From: Kitasatospora gansuensis
Lineage (GTDB): Bacteria; Actinomycetota; Actinomycetes; Streptomycetales; Streptomycetaceae
Direction: 5' to 3'
NCBI RefSeq assembly: GCF_014203705.1
Contig: NZ_JACHJR010000001.1
Span: 4,526,001 to 4,590,000 of the forward strand
Length of the DNA stretch: 64,000 nucleotides
Shown here: piece after piece, positions 34,778 through 43,244 of the stretch
Layout of the letters: each line of letters opens with the position of its first letter
How positions within the stretch are numbered: the stretch's first letter is position 1
Notes under the pieces: generated by a model
What the model was told of the DNA's origin: nothing
What the model saw: only the letters and a program-made list of their open reading frames with translations
Database searches by the model: none
Program-made: the position numbers and the translations under genes

Positions 34778-37700
34778 GTGTCCCGAAGCGTGCCCGAGGA
34801 ACTCGTCCCCGTACTGGCCAGGTTGGGCCATGAGTGGCCGCAGGCCGACGAAGAGGGCCTGCGTCGCGCGGCCGGTGTGTGGCGGGAGTTCGGCTCCGAG
34901 GCGGAGCAGCTCAGCCGCCGGGGCGGGGACTCCGCGCAGCGCGTCACCGGCGAGAACTCCGGGAGTTCGGTGGAGGCGTTCGCCGCGCACTGGCGCGGCT
35001 TCGCTGGCGGTGGCCGGGGCAGCCTGGACGACGCGCAGACCGCGGCCGGGCTGGTCGCCGCGGCCTTCGACCGGGCGGCCGGCGCGGTGGACTCGTGCAA
35101 GGCCGAGATCATCTCCGCGCTGACCGAGCTGGCCGAGGAGATCAAGCTCGCCCAGAAAGTGGAGGCGGTGGCGCACGCCGCGCTCGGCGCGATCGGCGGA
35201 GCGGTGGCCGACGTGGTGGTCGGGGCCGGCGAGCTGGTCGCGGTCGAGCTGGCCAAGCACAAGGTCGGCAACCTGCTGGAGGAGCTCGGCCGGGAGATGA
35301 AGGAGGGCCTTCAGCAGGCGCTGAAGGAGCCCGCCGTCACCACGCTGGAGCGGATCGCGCAGGCCGACGGGTACGCACCCGCCCGCACCGCCGGAGCGGC
35401 CGGAGCGGCCGCCGGAGCGCTGCTCGGCGGCCGGGCGGTGGCCAAGGTCAGGGCGCTGTCGGCGGCCGTCGACCGGCAGGGCCGGCTGGTGACCGACGCC
35501 CAGGGCAAGCCGGTGCTGGTCGACGAGCAGGGCAAGCAGGTGCACGGCGTCGAGGGCGTCACGGTCGCCAAGGACGCACAGGGCCGGCCGGTGGTCGGCG
35601 AGGACGGCAAGGTCCTGGTGGTCGGCCAGGACGGCAAGCCGGTGGTCGGCCTGGCGGTCGGCGCGGACGGCAAGCCGCTGGGCGACGGCCACGGCGGGCT
35701 GGCGCTGGTCGGGGCGGGCGGCCTGATCGCCGCAGCCGGGGTCTCGGTCGCGCTCGGCCACGACGGCAAGCCGCTGCTCGGCACCGACGGCGAGGTCGTG
35801 GTGCTGGACCAGAGCGGCGCGCCGGTCCGGGGCACGGACGGCCACGTCGCCAAGGTGGACGCCAACGGCCAGCTGGTCACCGACGCCCAGGGGCGTCCGG
35901 TGATGGTGGACGATCACGGCGACACGGTCCGCGGCCCGGCGAAGCCGGCGGCGGGCGTCGGGGTGCACGTCGGCGGGGTCGGGCTCGACCTCCAGGTCGG
36001 CCCGGGCGGCGTGGACGCGGACATCGAGCTCAAGGAGCACAGCGCCAACCACAAGGGCTCGCACGGCCAGGTCGAGGTGCAGGCAGGGCCGCTGTCGGCC
36101 TCGGTGCAGGCCGAGACGCCGCTGAGCGGCAATGGTTACGACAGCGGCAATGGTTACGGCAACGGCAATGGTCACGGCGGCGGCAACGGTCACGGCGGCG
36201 GCAACGGTCACGCCAACGGCAATGGTTACGGCAACGGTAATGGTCATGGCCACAACGCCGGTTGGGGCAACAGCGAGTACGGCGGCGGGTCGTCGAACCG
36301 CTCGGAGCCCAGCCAGTCCGGCGGCTACGGCCCGCAGCGCCCGACCGTCTCGGTGGACTACGACTACGGCGGCTACGACCCGGCCCCGGCCGCTCCGGTG
36401 CACCACGGACCGGCCTCGGTCCGGACCGACTCGGTGGCGGTCGCCCCGTCGCCGGTGAACACCGGCCCGGTCTTCGGTGACGGTTCGTCGGCCCCGGTCG
36501 GCGTCGGCCGTGGGCACGGTGCCGAGGCGCCGATACCGGGTGGTGGAGGCGGTTCGTCCTCCGGGCTCGGCCCGGTCGCCGGCGGCGCTCCCGGCGCCCC
36601 GGCGGGTACGCCGCCGATGACGCCCCCGCCGGTGACCGCCACCCCGGGCGCCTCGGGTGGCCCGGTGGCCGCGGCGCCGTCGGCCCCGGTGGCGTCGGGT
36701 ACGCCCGGTGCGGCCGGTACCCCCGGTGCCACGGGCGGTGCGGCGGGCGGCCAGGCGGGCGCGGTCGGTGCGGTCGGCGCCGTGGGTGCCCATCCGCAGA
36801 CCGGTCCGGTCCGTTCGGTCGGTGCGCCGCCGGCGGTCGGCCTGGTGCCCAACCCGCTTCCCGTGCAGTCCGGTTCGGCCGGCGCGGTCGCGATCGGACC
36901 GGTGCCGCTGCGCGCCTTCGAGGTCCCGCCGGAGACCCGTCGCCGGGACGGCGAGAGCCTGGCCAGCCCGGAGCAGGCCGCCCCGATCGCCGCGATGTTC
37001 CTGATCGCCCACTCGTACCGCCGCACCGCCCCCGAGCAGCCGGCCGAGCGCCAGCGCGCCCGGATCATCGCGGACGGCCGCCCGTACGGGGCAGCCGGCG
37101 GCCTGGGCCCGGTCGACCCGGCGCACCAGGCCGAGGTCGAGCGCCGGGTGCCGCGGGACGCCGAGGGCCTGCCCTCGGTCCACCCGGACCCGCTCTTCGG
37201 CGACTGGCCGGAGGCGCTGAACGGCGGCGGCTTCCGCGAGCCGGGCCGGGCCAACAACGGGATCGACCTGGCGCTGTCCGCGCTGGACAGCTACCTCGGC
37301 AACACCACCTGCGGGGCGCCCCGGCTGCCCGACGGCCCGGCCGGCGAGTTCGGCGGACGGGACCGCGCCGAGCGCGAACTCGGCACCCAGTTCAAGGACT
37401 TGGGATACGGTTCGGACGCCCTCGGGCAGCTCGCCGAGGTGCTCAAGCGGGGTGGCTCCGGCACCCAGGCGGTGCTGCTCACCCTGGACGAGTACGGCCG
37501 CTCGCACACCTGGAACGCGTTCGTCTCCGGTGCCACCCTCACCTACCTGGACCCGCAGACCGGCTACCGTTCGGCCGCCCCGCTGCACCCGGCGGACCAG
37601 GGCCTGTGGGCGATCGCGCTGGAGGCCTCCGGGCGTCCGATGGACCTCTCGGCCCTGCAACCGTCCATCCCGGTGGTCGAGTTGACCCCGGCGCCGGCGC

Positions 37701-37795
37701 CCGACCCGCTGACCAAGCCGGAGCCGGAGCAGCCCGCCCCGCCGCGTTCGCGGCTGACCATCCACCGCACCGCCGCCAGGAGCTCCCGTCGATGA
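34778..37795 (+). CDS. Large polymorphic toxin-like protein with degenerate papain-fold (Tox-PL) C-terminus
   Basis: 1005 aa, GTG at 34778 after GGAAGGAGG. Residues 1-230 are a helical WXG/LXG-like secretion domain (WREFGSEAEQLSRRGGDS, AHWRGFAGG). Residues about 230-410 repeat short xDGKPVVGxDG-type units. Residues about 450-495 are a Gly/Asn/His repeat, then a Pro/Gly/Ala linker to about 710. The C-terminal domain (about 730-975) matches toxin glutamine deamidase/papain-like toxins: RANNGIDLALSALDSYLGN, SHTWNAF (H910) and YLDPQTG (D925). The usual nucleophile Cys at NNC is Gly828, so catalysis is probably lost. Its stop overlaps the immunity-type gene (ATGA). Confidence 0.82.
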   Translation: MSRSVPEELVPVLARLGHEWPQADEEGLRRAAGVWREFGSEAEQLSRRGGDSAQRVTGENSGSSVEAFAAHWRGFAGGGRGSLDDAQTAAGLVAAAFDRAAGAVDSCKAEIISALTELAEEIKLAQKVEAVAHAALGAIGGAVADVVVGAGELVAVELAKHKVGNLLEELGREMKEGLQQALKEPAVTTLERIAQADGYAPARTAGAAGAAAGALLGGRAVAKVRALSAAVDRQGRLVTDAQGKPVLVDEQGKQVHGVEGVTVAKDAQGRPVVGEDGKVLVVGQDGKPVVGLAVGADGKPLGDGHGGLALVGAGGLIAAAGVSVALGHDGKPLLGTDGEVVVLDQSGAPVRGTDGHVAKVDANGQLVTDAQGRPVMVDDHGDTVRGPAKPAAGVGVHVGGVGLDLQVGPGGVDADIELKEHSANHKGSHGQVEVQAGPLSASVQAETPLSGNGYDSGNGYGNGNGHGGGNGHGGGNGHANGNGYGNGNGHGHNAGWGNSEYGGGSSNRSEPSQSGGYGPQRPTVSVDYDYGGYDPAPAAPVHHGPASVRTDSVAVAPSPVNTGPVFGDGSSAPVGVGRGHGAEAPIPGGGGGSSSGLGPVAGGAPGAPAGTPPMTPPPVTATPGASGGPVAAAPSAPVASGTPGAAGTPGATGGAAGGQAGAVGAVGAVGAHPQTGPVRSVGAPPAVGLVPNPLPVQSGSAGAVAIGPVPLRAFEVPPETRRRDGESLASPEQAAPIAAMFLIAHSYRRTAPEQPAERQRARIIADGRPYGAAGGLGPVDPAHQAEVERRVPRDAEGLPSVHPDPLFGDWPEALNGGGFREPGRANNGIDLALSALDSYLGNTTCGAPRLPDGPAGEFGGRDRAERELGTQFKDLGYGSDALGQLAEVLKRGGSGTQAVLLTLDEYGRSHTWNAFVSGATLTYLDPQTGYRSAAPLHPADQGLWAIALEASGRPMDLSALQPSIPVVELTPAPAPDPLTKPEPEQPAPPRSRLTIHRTAARSSRR
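36127..36255 (+). repeat. Gly-Asn-Gly-Tyr/His coding tandem repeat
   Basis: About 20 degenerate units of ggcaatggt-type 9-mers encode GNG(Y/H) repeats inside the toxin-like gene. This low-complexity linker is prone to slippage and likely varies in copy number between strains. Confidence 0.75.
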
Positions 37796-39072
37796 CCACC
37801 CTCGCGCAGGCCCTCGACACCGCCCACCGCTGGGTCAACGGCGAGCTGGCCCAGGAGAGCCAACGGGCGCTCAGGGCCCATGAGTTCGAGCTCGGCTGGG
37901 TGGTCTGGCCGGAGCCCGCCCCGGTCCGGGTCGACCCGTTGACCGGTGACCGGCGGGCCCCGGAGGAGCTCGGCGCTGCCTGCGCGGTGGTCGACCGGAC
38001 CACCGGCGAGCTCACCGTCTGGCCCTCGGTGCCCGTCCCACAGGTGGTCCAGCTCTACCGCGACCGGATCGGCGCGGGCGGCTACGACCCCGCCCTGCCG
38101 CCCACCACCGGACCGGGCTGCCGGGCCCAACTCGGCTACCGGGACGCCCTCGGCGAGGAACGCACCCTGGTGCTGCGCTCCGCCGCCGGCCGCCCGCACC
38201 CGGCCCTGCGGGCCTGGCAGCAGCTCGCCGAACAGGGCGTCCCGCCGGAGGACGTGCTCTCGGTGCACACCGACCTGCGGCCCGCCATGCTGCCCGGCGG
38301 ATATGTCGCCGCCGCGCTGCTCGCCGCCCTCCCGACGGCCCGGCACAGCCACGACCTGGCCTACGGCCCGCGCTACGACGGCCGGGCCCGCGCGGTCCGC
38401 TCGGCGGGCCCGGCCAACCCCCGGCCGAACCGGGTGCCCTTCCCGGGCAACGTGCCGCCCGCCCAGCCGGAGGCCGAAGCGGCCCTGACCGCCCGGCTGG
38501 CCGCCCAGTTCGGCCCGCAGGGCGTCCGCCGCTTCGACCCGTCCCACACCGCGGCCGCCGACCTGCCCGAGGCGGTGGCCCGCCCGCTCCAGCAGACCGG
38601 CCTGCCGGTCGCGGTCGAGGGCTTCTTCACGCTGCACCACCCGGTCTCCGACGGCATCGCGGACGGCACCCCGGACGCCCCCGTCCTGCCGGACCTGGCC
38701 GGCCACCTCGCCGCCCACGGCCTGGGCGGCCGGGCCACCGAACAGGCCCGCCGCGAACTGCTCGGCCAGCTGCTGATCGGTACCGACGGCTGGGCCCTGC
38801 TCACCGTCGACACCGCCCAGGGCCGGATCCGCGCGGTCGACCCCGAGACGGCCGCCACCCGCTACGTGAACGCCGACCTGACCGCCTTCGTCCGCTCGCT
38901 GGCCCTGCTCGCCGACCGGCTGCCCAAGCTCCGCGACCTCCACCCGCTGGCGGCGGGCCAGGCCGTCGCCGAACTCCAGTGGTCCCTGGCGGGGCTGGAC
39001 CGGACGGTCTTCAACGACCCCGAGAACTGGTGGTCCGTCATCATCGAGCAGCTCTGGCACGGGATTCTCTAG
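37792..39072 (+). CDS. Immunity-type fusion: YrhB/Imm35-like, inactive deaminase-like and SUKH-4-like domains
   Basis: 426 aa, ATG overlapping the upstream toxin stop. Residues 1-95 look like YrhB/Imm35 (ALDTAHRWVN, GWVVWPE, CAVVDRTTGELTVWPS). Residues about 130-205 align with nucleic-acid deaminase toxins, but the zinc/catalytic positions are replaced: HPE is H136-P137-A138, and PC...GYC is A165...V172. Residues about 225-400 resemble SUKH-4 (VEGFFTLHHPVSDG, LGQLLIGTDGWALLTVDTAQGRIRAVD, VNADLTAFVRSLALL). SUKH and Imm35 domains neutralise polymorphic toxins, and a dead deaminase could act as decoy or antidote. Gene order WXG, toxin, immunity supports a conflict locus. Confidence 0.78.
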   Translation: MTTLAQALDTAHRWVNGELAQESQRALRAHEFELGWVVWPEPAPVRVDPLTGDRRAPEELGAACAVVDRTTGELTVWPSVPVPQVVQLYRDRIGAGGYDPALPPTTGPGCRAQLGYRDALGEERTLVLRSAAGRPHPALRAWQQLAEQGVPPEDVLSVHTDLRPAMLPGGYVAAALLAALPTARHSHDLAYGPRYDGRARAVRSAGPANPRPNRVPFPGNVPPAQPEAEAALTARLAAQFGPQGVRRFDPSHTAAADLPEAVARPLQQTGLPVAVEGFFTLHHPVSDGIADGTPDAPVLPDLAGHLAAHGLGGRATEQARRELLGQLLIGTDGWALLTVDTAQGRIRAVDPETAATRYVNADLTAFVRSLALLADRLPKLRDLHPLAAGQAVAELQWSLAGLDRTVFNDPENWWSVIIEQLWHGIL

Positions 39073-39090
39073 ATCAGAGCTTCGGCAGAC

Positions 39091-39202
39091 AGGGGCTCGG
39101 GGAACTGCGACGCCAACCTCTGGAGCGTTCAACGTGCGTGTGTGGTCAGGCACTTTCGCAGTGACCCGCACGCCGGATCTCCTCGCAGTTCCCCGAGCCC
39201 CT
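39091..39202. repeat. 112-nt interspersed hairpin element, copy 2
   Basis: Perfect 20-bp terminal inverted repeat (39091-39110, beginning aggggctcggggaac, and 39183-39202). Its interior, read on the minus strand, resembles copy 1 at 22459-22572 over almost its whole length. It occupies the gap between the converging immunity-fusion and hydrolase genes, where it may also act as a terminator. Confidence 0.85.
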
Positions 39203-39214
39203 GGACAGTGCAAC

Positions 39215-39967
39215 TCACTCCCGGAGGAACGCCTCCAGAGTGGTCGCCAGCGCGACCGGGATCTCGTACATCGGGTAGTGCCCCGAGTTGGGCAGCAGTT
39301 CGAGGTCGCCGTTCGGGTAGTGGGTGAGCCAGGTCGAGCGGTACAGCTCGGGGTTCAGGGCCAGGTCGTGTTCGCCGACGAAGACCCGGGCCGGGAGCGG
39401 GAGTCCGGCCACCTTGGGGGCGAGGTCGACGGTGGTCCAGTCGGTCAGGTAGGAGGCGAAGGCCTCCGGCCGGGAGTCGTTCACGGACTGGGCGGTCATC
39501 CGGTCCAGCCAGACCCCGGTGGCCCGGTTGCCGGTGACCAGGTCGAGGATGGCGCGACGGTTCTCGGGGTGCGCGGCCGCGCCGTGGAACAGGTCGAAGG
39601 CGTCCCCCAGCGGGTAGGGCCCGGCCGGTACGGGGGTCAGCCCGGCCAGCCGTTGCACCCGGTCGGGGGCGAGGGCCAGCACCTGCTGGGCCGCCTTGCC
39701 GCCCATCGAGTGCCCGACCAGCGAGAAGCGGTCCCAGCCCAGTTGGTCGGCGAGGGCGAGGGCGTCGCCGGCGATCTCGGCCAGGGTGTACTCGCCCGGG
39801 ACGTCGGCCCGCTCGCCGTAGCCCCGGTAGTCCAGGAAGGCGTAGCTGAAGGTCTCGCCGTCCAGGTAGTCCAGGAACGGCCCCCACCCGGCACTGGTGC
39901 CGAACCAGTCGTGCAGCACGATGACCCGCTGCGCGCCTTCGCCGACCAGTCGATGAGTGATCGTCAT
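39215..39967 (-). CDS. Alpha/beta-fold hydrolase
   Basis: 250 aa single-domain hydrolase. Oxyanion region VLHDWFGTSAGW, nucleophile elbow GHSMGG (S87), acid region FVGEHDLALNP and catalytic His in NSGHYPMYE. The motif HDWFGT at the HG position is unusual compared with HGxG/HGWP. The substrate is not predictable; small esters or RsbQ-like ligands are options. It diverges from the ppx/gppA gene across 128 bp. Confidence 0.9.
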   Translation of the reverse strand: MTITHRLVGEGAQRVIVLHDWFGTSAGWGPFLDYLDGETFSYAFLDYRGYGERADVPGEYTLAEIAGDALALADQLGWDRFSLVGHSMGGKAAQQVLALAPDRVQRLAGLTPVPAGPYPLGDAFDLFHGAAAHPENRRAILDLVTGNRATGVWLDRMTAQSVNDSRPEAFASYLTDWTTVDLAPKVAGLPLPARVFVGEHDLALNPELYRSTWLTHYPNGDLELLPNSGHYPMYEIPVALATTLEAFLRE

Positions 39968-40095
39968 ATCTTGCTCCTCGAAACAGAGTTGGAGCAGGAA
40001 GCTACCCCGGGTGCTTCGGGTGATGCCCGGGGCGGCCGGGACGGAGTGGTGTTATCCGGCCACCCGCGGGGTCGGATCGCGTAGCGTGGCCCGTT

Positions 40096-41052
40096 ATGCG
40101 ACTCGGTGTACTCGACGTAGGTTCCAACACCGTCCACTTCCTCGTGGTGGACGCGCACCCCGGTGCTGCCCCGCTGCCCGCGTACTCGCACAAGGCGGAG
40201 CTGCGGCTCGCCGAGCTGCTGGACGAGGACGGGGCGATCACCGAGGCCGGCGTCGACAAGCTGGTCGGCATGGTGGCGTCCTCGCTCCGGGTGGCCGAGG
40301 ACAAGGGCGTGGTCGACCTGCTGCCGTTCGCCACCTCGGCCGTCCGGGAGGCGGCCAACGGCGAGGCGGTGATCCGCCGGGTGGCCGAGGAGACCGGGGT
40401 CGAACTGCGGGTGCTGTCCGGGCAGGACGAGGCCCGGCTGACCTTCCTGGCGGTCCGCCGCTGGTACGGCTGGTCCGCCGGGCGCATCCTCGATCTGGAC
40501 ATCGGCGGCGGCTCGCTGGAGCTGGCGGCCGGTCTGGACGAGCAGCCCGACGTGGTCTGTTCGCTGCCGCTCGGCGCGGGCCGGCTGACCGCCCGGCTGC
40601 CCGGGGACATCGCGGACCCGGACGACGTCCGGGAGCTGCGCCGCTACATCAGGGCCGAGATCGCCCAGGTGGTCGGCGAGTTCGCCCGGCGGGGCGCGCC
40701 GGACCACGCGGTCGGCACCTCCAAGACCTTCAAGCAGCTGGCCCGGATGACCGGCGCCGCCCCCGCCGACGCGGGTCCGCTGGCGGTCCGCAAGCTCACC
40801 CGGGCTGGTCTGGCCGCCTGGGTGCCCCGGCTGGCCGGCATGACGGTGGCCGAGCGGGCGCAGATCCCCGGCGTCTCCGAGGGCCGGGCCAGACAGCTGC
40901 TGGCGGGTGCTCTGGTGGCCGACGCGGCGATGGACCTGTTCGGCCTGGACGAGCTGGACATCGGCCCGTGGGCGCTCCGCGAAGGAATCATCCTGCGCCG
41001 GCTCGACACCCTGGACAGCCCGTCCGACCGGCGGCCCGCGCTGACCGGGTGA
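40096..41052 (+). CDS. Ppx/GppA-family exopolyphosphatase / pppGpp phosphatase
   Basis: 318 aa, ATG start, length of the short actinobacterial Ppx type. ASKHA-fold motifs are DVGSNTVHFLVVD (7-19), FATSAVREA, VLSGQDEARLTF and LDIGGGSLEL. It hydrolyses polyphosphate or pppGpp, so it links phosphate store and stringent alarmone. The specific substrate cannot be told from sequence. The TIM-barrel isomerase gene follows after 58 bp in the same direction. Confidence 0.93.
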   Translation: MRLGVLDVGSNTVHFLVVDAHPGAAPLPAYSHKAELRLAELLDEDGAITEAGVDKLVGMVASSLRVAEDKGVVDLLPFATSAVREAANGEAVIRRVAEETGVELRVLSGQDEARLTFLAVRRWYGWSAGRILDLDIGGGSLELAAGLDEQPDVVCSLPLGAGRLTARLPGDIADPDDVRELRRYIRAEIAQVVGEFARRGAPDHAVGTSKTFKQLARMTGAAPADAGPLAVRKLTRAGLAAWVPRLAGMTVAERAQIPGVSEGRARQLLAGALVADAAMDLFGLDELDIGPWALREGIILRRLDTLDSPSDRRPALTG

Positions 41053-41110
41053 CCGGTGGCACGGCACCGGCACACACCAATACCGCGCGCGGCCGCATAC
41101 GCTGTTCCCC

Positions 41111-42292
41111 GTGGCGGAACCAGCGGACGAGGACGGAACGCGGGCGGGCCGCGCGGCCGGTGACCCTGCCCGGCAGCCGCGGCCGGCCCGGCCGCGCCGC
41201 GCCAGGGCCGCGGCCGAGCGCATCCCGGACGGCGAGGGAAAGCGGACCCTGGGGGAGCGGGTCGCAAAGCCGGTGAAGCCCGCGAAGGCCGCCAAGGCGG
41301 CGAAGAAGGGCTCGGCGAAGAGCGGCGGAGCCACCACCACACCAGCTCCGCCCAAGCCCGCGCGGAAGCAGTCGCAGCTCGCGCTGGCCACCCAGGCGGT
41401 GAAGGCGGTCCGGGCCGCGAAGAAGCCGGCCGGCCGGGCCCCGCTGCTGCGCACCACCGACCGGCTGGTGCTGCCGCCGCACGGCGACGGTCTGCACGTA
41501 CCGGACACCAAGGTGGTGCTCTCCACCGCCTCGGTCTACCCCGAGAACACCGTGACCGCCTTCGAGCTGGCCGCCAAGCTCGGCTACGACGGCGTCGAGG
41601 TGATGGTCTGGAACGACCCGGTCAGCCAGGACGTGGACGCGCTCCGCCGGCTCTCCGACGCGCACCGGATGCCGATCCTCGCGGTGCACGCGCCCTGCCT
41701 GCTGATCACCCAGCGGGTCTGGACCACCGACCCGTGGACCAAGCTGGTCCGGGCCAGGGCCGCGGCCGAGAAGCTCGGCGCGGACACCGTGGTGGTGCAC
41801 CCGCCGTTCCGCTGGCAGCGGCAGTACGCCCGGGAGTTCGTCGAGGGCATCGACCGGATGTCGGGCATGACCGACGTCCGGTTCGCGGTGGAGAACATGT
41901 ACCCGTGGCGCTACCGGGACCGCGAGATGCTGGCGTACGCGCCCGGCTGGGACGTCACCGAGGAGGCGTACCGGCACTTCACCATCGACCTCTCGCACGT
42001 CTCCACCTCGCGGATCGACGCCTTCGAGATGGTCGACCGGATGGGCGACCGGCTGGCCCACATCCACCTCGCCGACGGCGCGGGCTCCGGCAAGGACGAG
42101 CACCTGATCCCCGGCCGGGGGACCCAGCCCTGCGCCGCCCTGCTGGAGCGCCTGGCCAGGACCGGCTTCACCGGCCACGTGGTGCTGGAGGTCAACACCC
42201 GCCGCGCGCTGTCCCCCGCCGAACGCGAGGCCGATCTCGCCGAGGCCCTGGCCTTCACCCGCCTGCACCTGGCCACGGCCAAACGCCTCTAG
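41111..42292 (+). CDS. TIM-barrel sugar phosphate isomerase/epimerase with basic N-terminal extension
   Basis: 393 aa, GTG start. The catalytic barrel covers about residues 120-390 (AP endonuclease family 2 fold): YDGVEVMVW, ILAVHAP, VVHPPFRWQ, FAVENMYPW, HFTIDLSHV, HIHLADG and VVLEVNTR supply the metal-binding His, Glu and Asp residues. Residues 1-110 are an Arg/Lys/Ala/Pro-rich extension with KPVKPAKAAKAAKKG, resembling histone H1-type tails and probably disordered. Downstream of ppx in the same direction. Substrate unknown; the extension is not needed for the fold and may bind nucleic acid or polyphosphate (speculative). Confidence 0.85.
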   Translation: MAEPADEDGTRAGRAAGDPARQPRPARPRRARAAAERIPDGEGKRTLGERVAKPVKPAKAAKAAKKGSAKSGGATTTPAPPKPARKQSQLALATQAVKAVRAAKKPAGRAPLLRTTDRLVLPPHGDGLHVPDTKVVLSTASVYPENTVTAFELAAKLGYDGVEVMVWNDPVSQDVDALRRLSDAHRMPILAVHAPCLLITQRVWTTDPWTKLVRARAAAEKLGADTVVVHPPFRWQRQYAREFVEGIDRMSGMTDVRFAVENMYPWRYRDREMLAYAPGWDVTEEAYRHFTIDLSHVSTSRIDAFEMVDRMGDRLAHIHLADGAGSGKDEHLIPGRGTQPCAALLERLARTGFTGHVVLEVNTRRALSPAEREADLAEALAFTRLHLATAKRL

Positions 42293-42313
42293 GCACACGG
42301 TGCGGCACCAAAG

Positions 42314-42327
42314 CCCCGAGCCCCTGA
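42314..42327. repeat. Possible 14-nt remnant of the hairpin element
   Basis: ccccgagcccctga matches the terminal arm of the element copies at 22459 and 39091. No matching second arm is found nearby, so it may be a decayed end or chance. Confidence 0.3.
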
Positions 42328-42359
42328 TGGCTGATGCCCGGAGGGCCTAGGCTGTCCGG

Positions 42360-43124
42360 GTGACGACCTATCAGCGGCAGGATCACGCGAACTCCTTCGG
42401 TGCGGTGGCCGCCGAGTACGACGCCGGGCGGCCCTCCTACCCCGCCGAGCTGTTCGACGAGCTGGAGCGGCTGACGGGGCGTCCGCTCAAGGACGCCGAG
42501 GTGCTGGACGTCGGCGCCGGCACCGGTATCGCCACCCGGCTGCTGGCCGCCCGGGGTGCCAGGGTGACCGCTGTGGAGCCGAGCCCGGGGATGGCCGCGG
42601 TGCTGCGGCGGGTCAGCCCGGAGCTGCCGCTGGTCAAGGGCACCGGTGACGAACTGCCGTTCCACGACGGCACCGCCGACCTGGTCACGTACGCCCAGGC
42701 GTTCCACTGGACCGACCCGGACCGCTCGGTCCCGGAGGCGCTCCGGGTGCTCCGCCCCGGCGGCTCGCTGGCCACCTGGTGGAACGTCAAGGACCAGCGG
42801 GCCCCGTGGATCAAGGCGATGGGCGAGCGGTTGGACGCCGGCATCCCCGGGGGCTACCACGGGTACGGCGCGGTCAACGAGATCGCCGAGGTGTTCGCCC
42901 CGTACGGCCTGCCGGTCGGCCGGGCGGTGCTGCACTGGGAGCGGGTGATCACCGTGGACGCCGTGATCACCGACCTGCGCTCGCGTTCCTACATCGCGGT
43001 GCTGCCGCCCGAGCGGCGGGAGCCGCTGCTCGCCGTGGAGCGGGCCGAGCTGCTGGCCGCGTTCCCGGACGGGCAGGTCACCGAGCCGTACGTGCTGGAC
43101 CTCACGGTGCTCACCAAGGGGTGA
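42360..43124 (+). CDS. Class I SAM-dependent methyltransferase
   Basis: 254 aa, GTG start. Motif I is VLDVGAGTGIATRLL (about 40-54), motif II region VTAVEPSPGM, and DLVTYAQAFHWTDP followed by EALRVLRPGGSLATWW. The HWxDP signature is typical of the Methyltransf_11 group of small-molecule methyltransferases. Monocistronic, upstream of ilvD. The substrate is unknown. Confidence 0.92.
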   Translation: MTTYQRQDHANSFGAVAAEYDAGRPSYPAELFDELERLTGRPLKDAEVLDVGAGTGIATRLLAARGARVTAVEPSPGMAAVLRRVSPELPLVKGTGDELPFHDGTADLVTYAQAFHWTDPDRSVPEALRVLRPGGSLATWWNVKDQRAPWIKAMGERLDAGIPGGYHGYGAVNEIAEVFAPYGLPVGRAVLHWERVITVDAVITDLRSRSYIAVLPPERREPLLAVERAELLAAFPDGQVTEPYVLDLTVLTKG

Positions 43125-43244
43125 CCGGATGCCGGACAGAGTGTCCGTCCGCTGGTACCGGGGCGTAGGCTCGAAAGCCACGGCGACCCTGCACCCTTCC
43201 ACCTTCAGCAGGGCCGCGAACGCGCCTGAGAAGGAGTGGACACA

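Noticed and set aside
36127..36255. CRISPR-like repeat array
   Set aside because: Units are contiguous 9-mers without spacers and lie in frame inside a coding gene, encoding Gly-Asn-Gly repeats.
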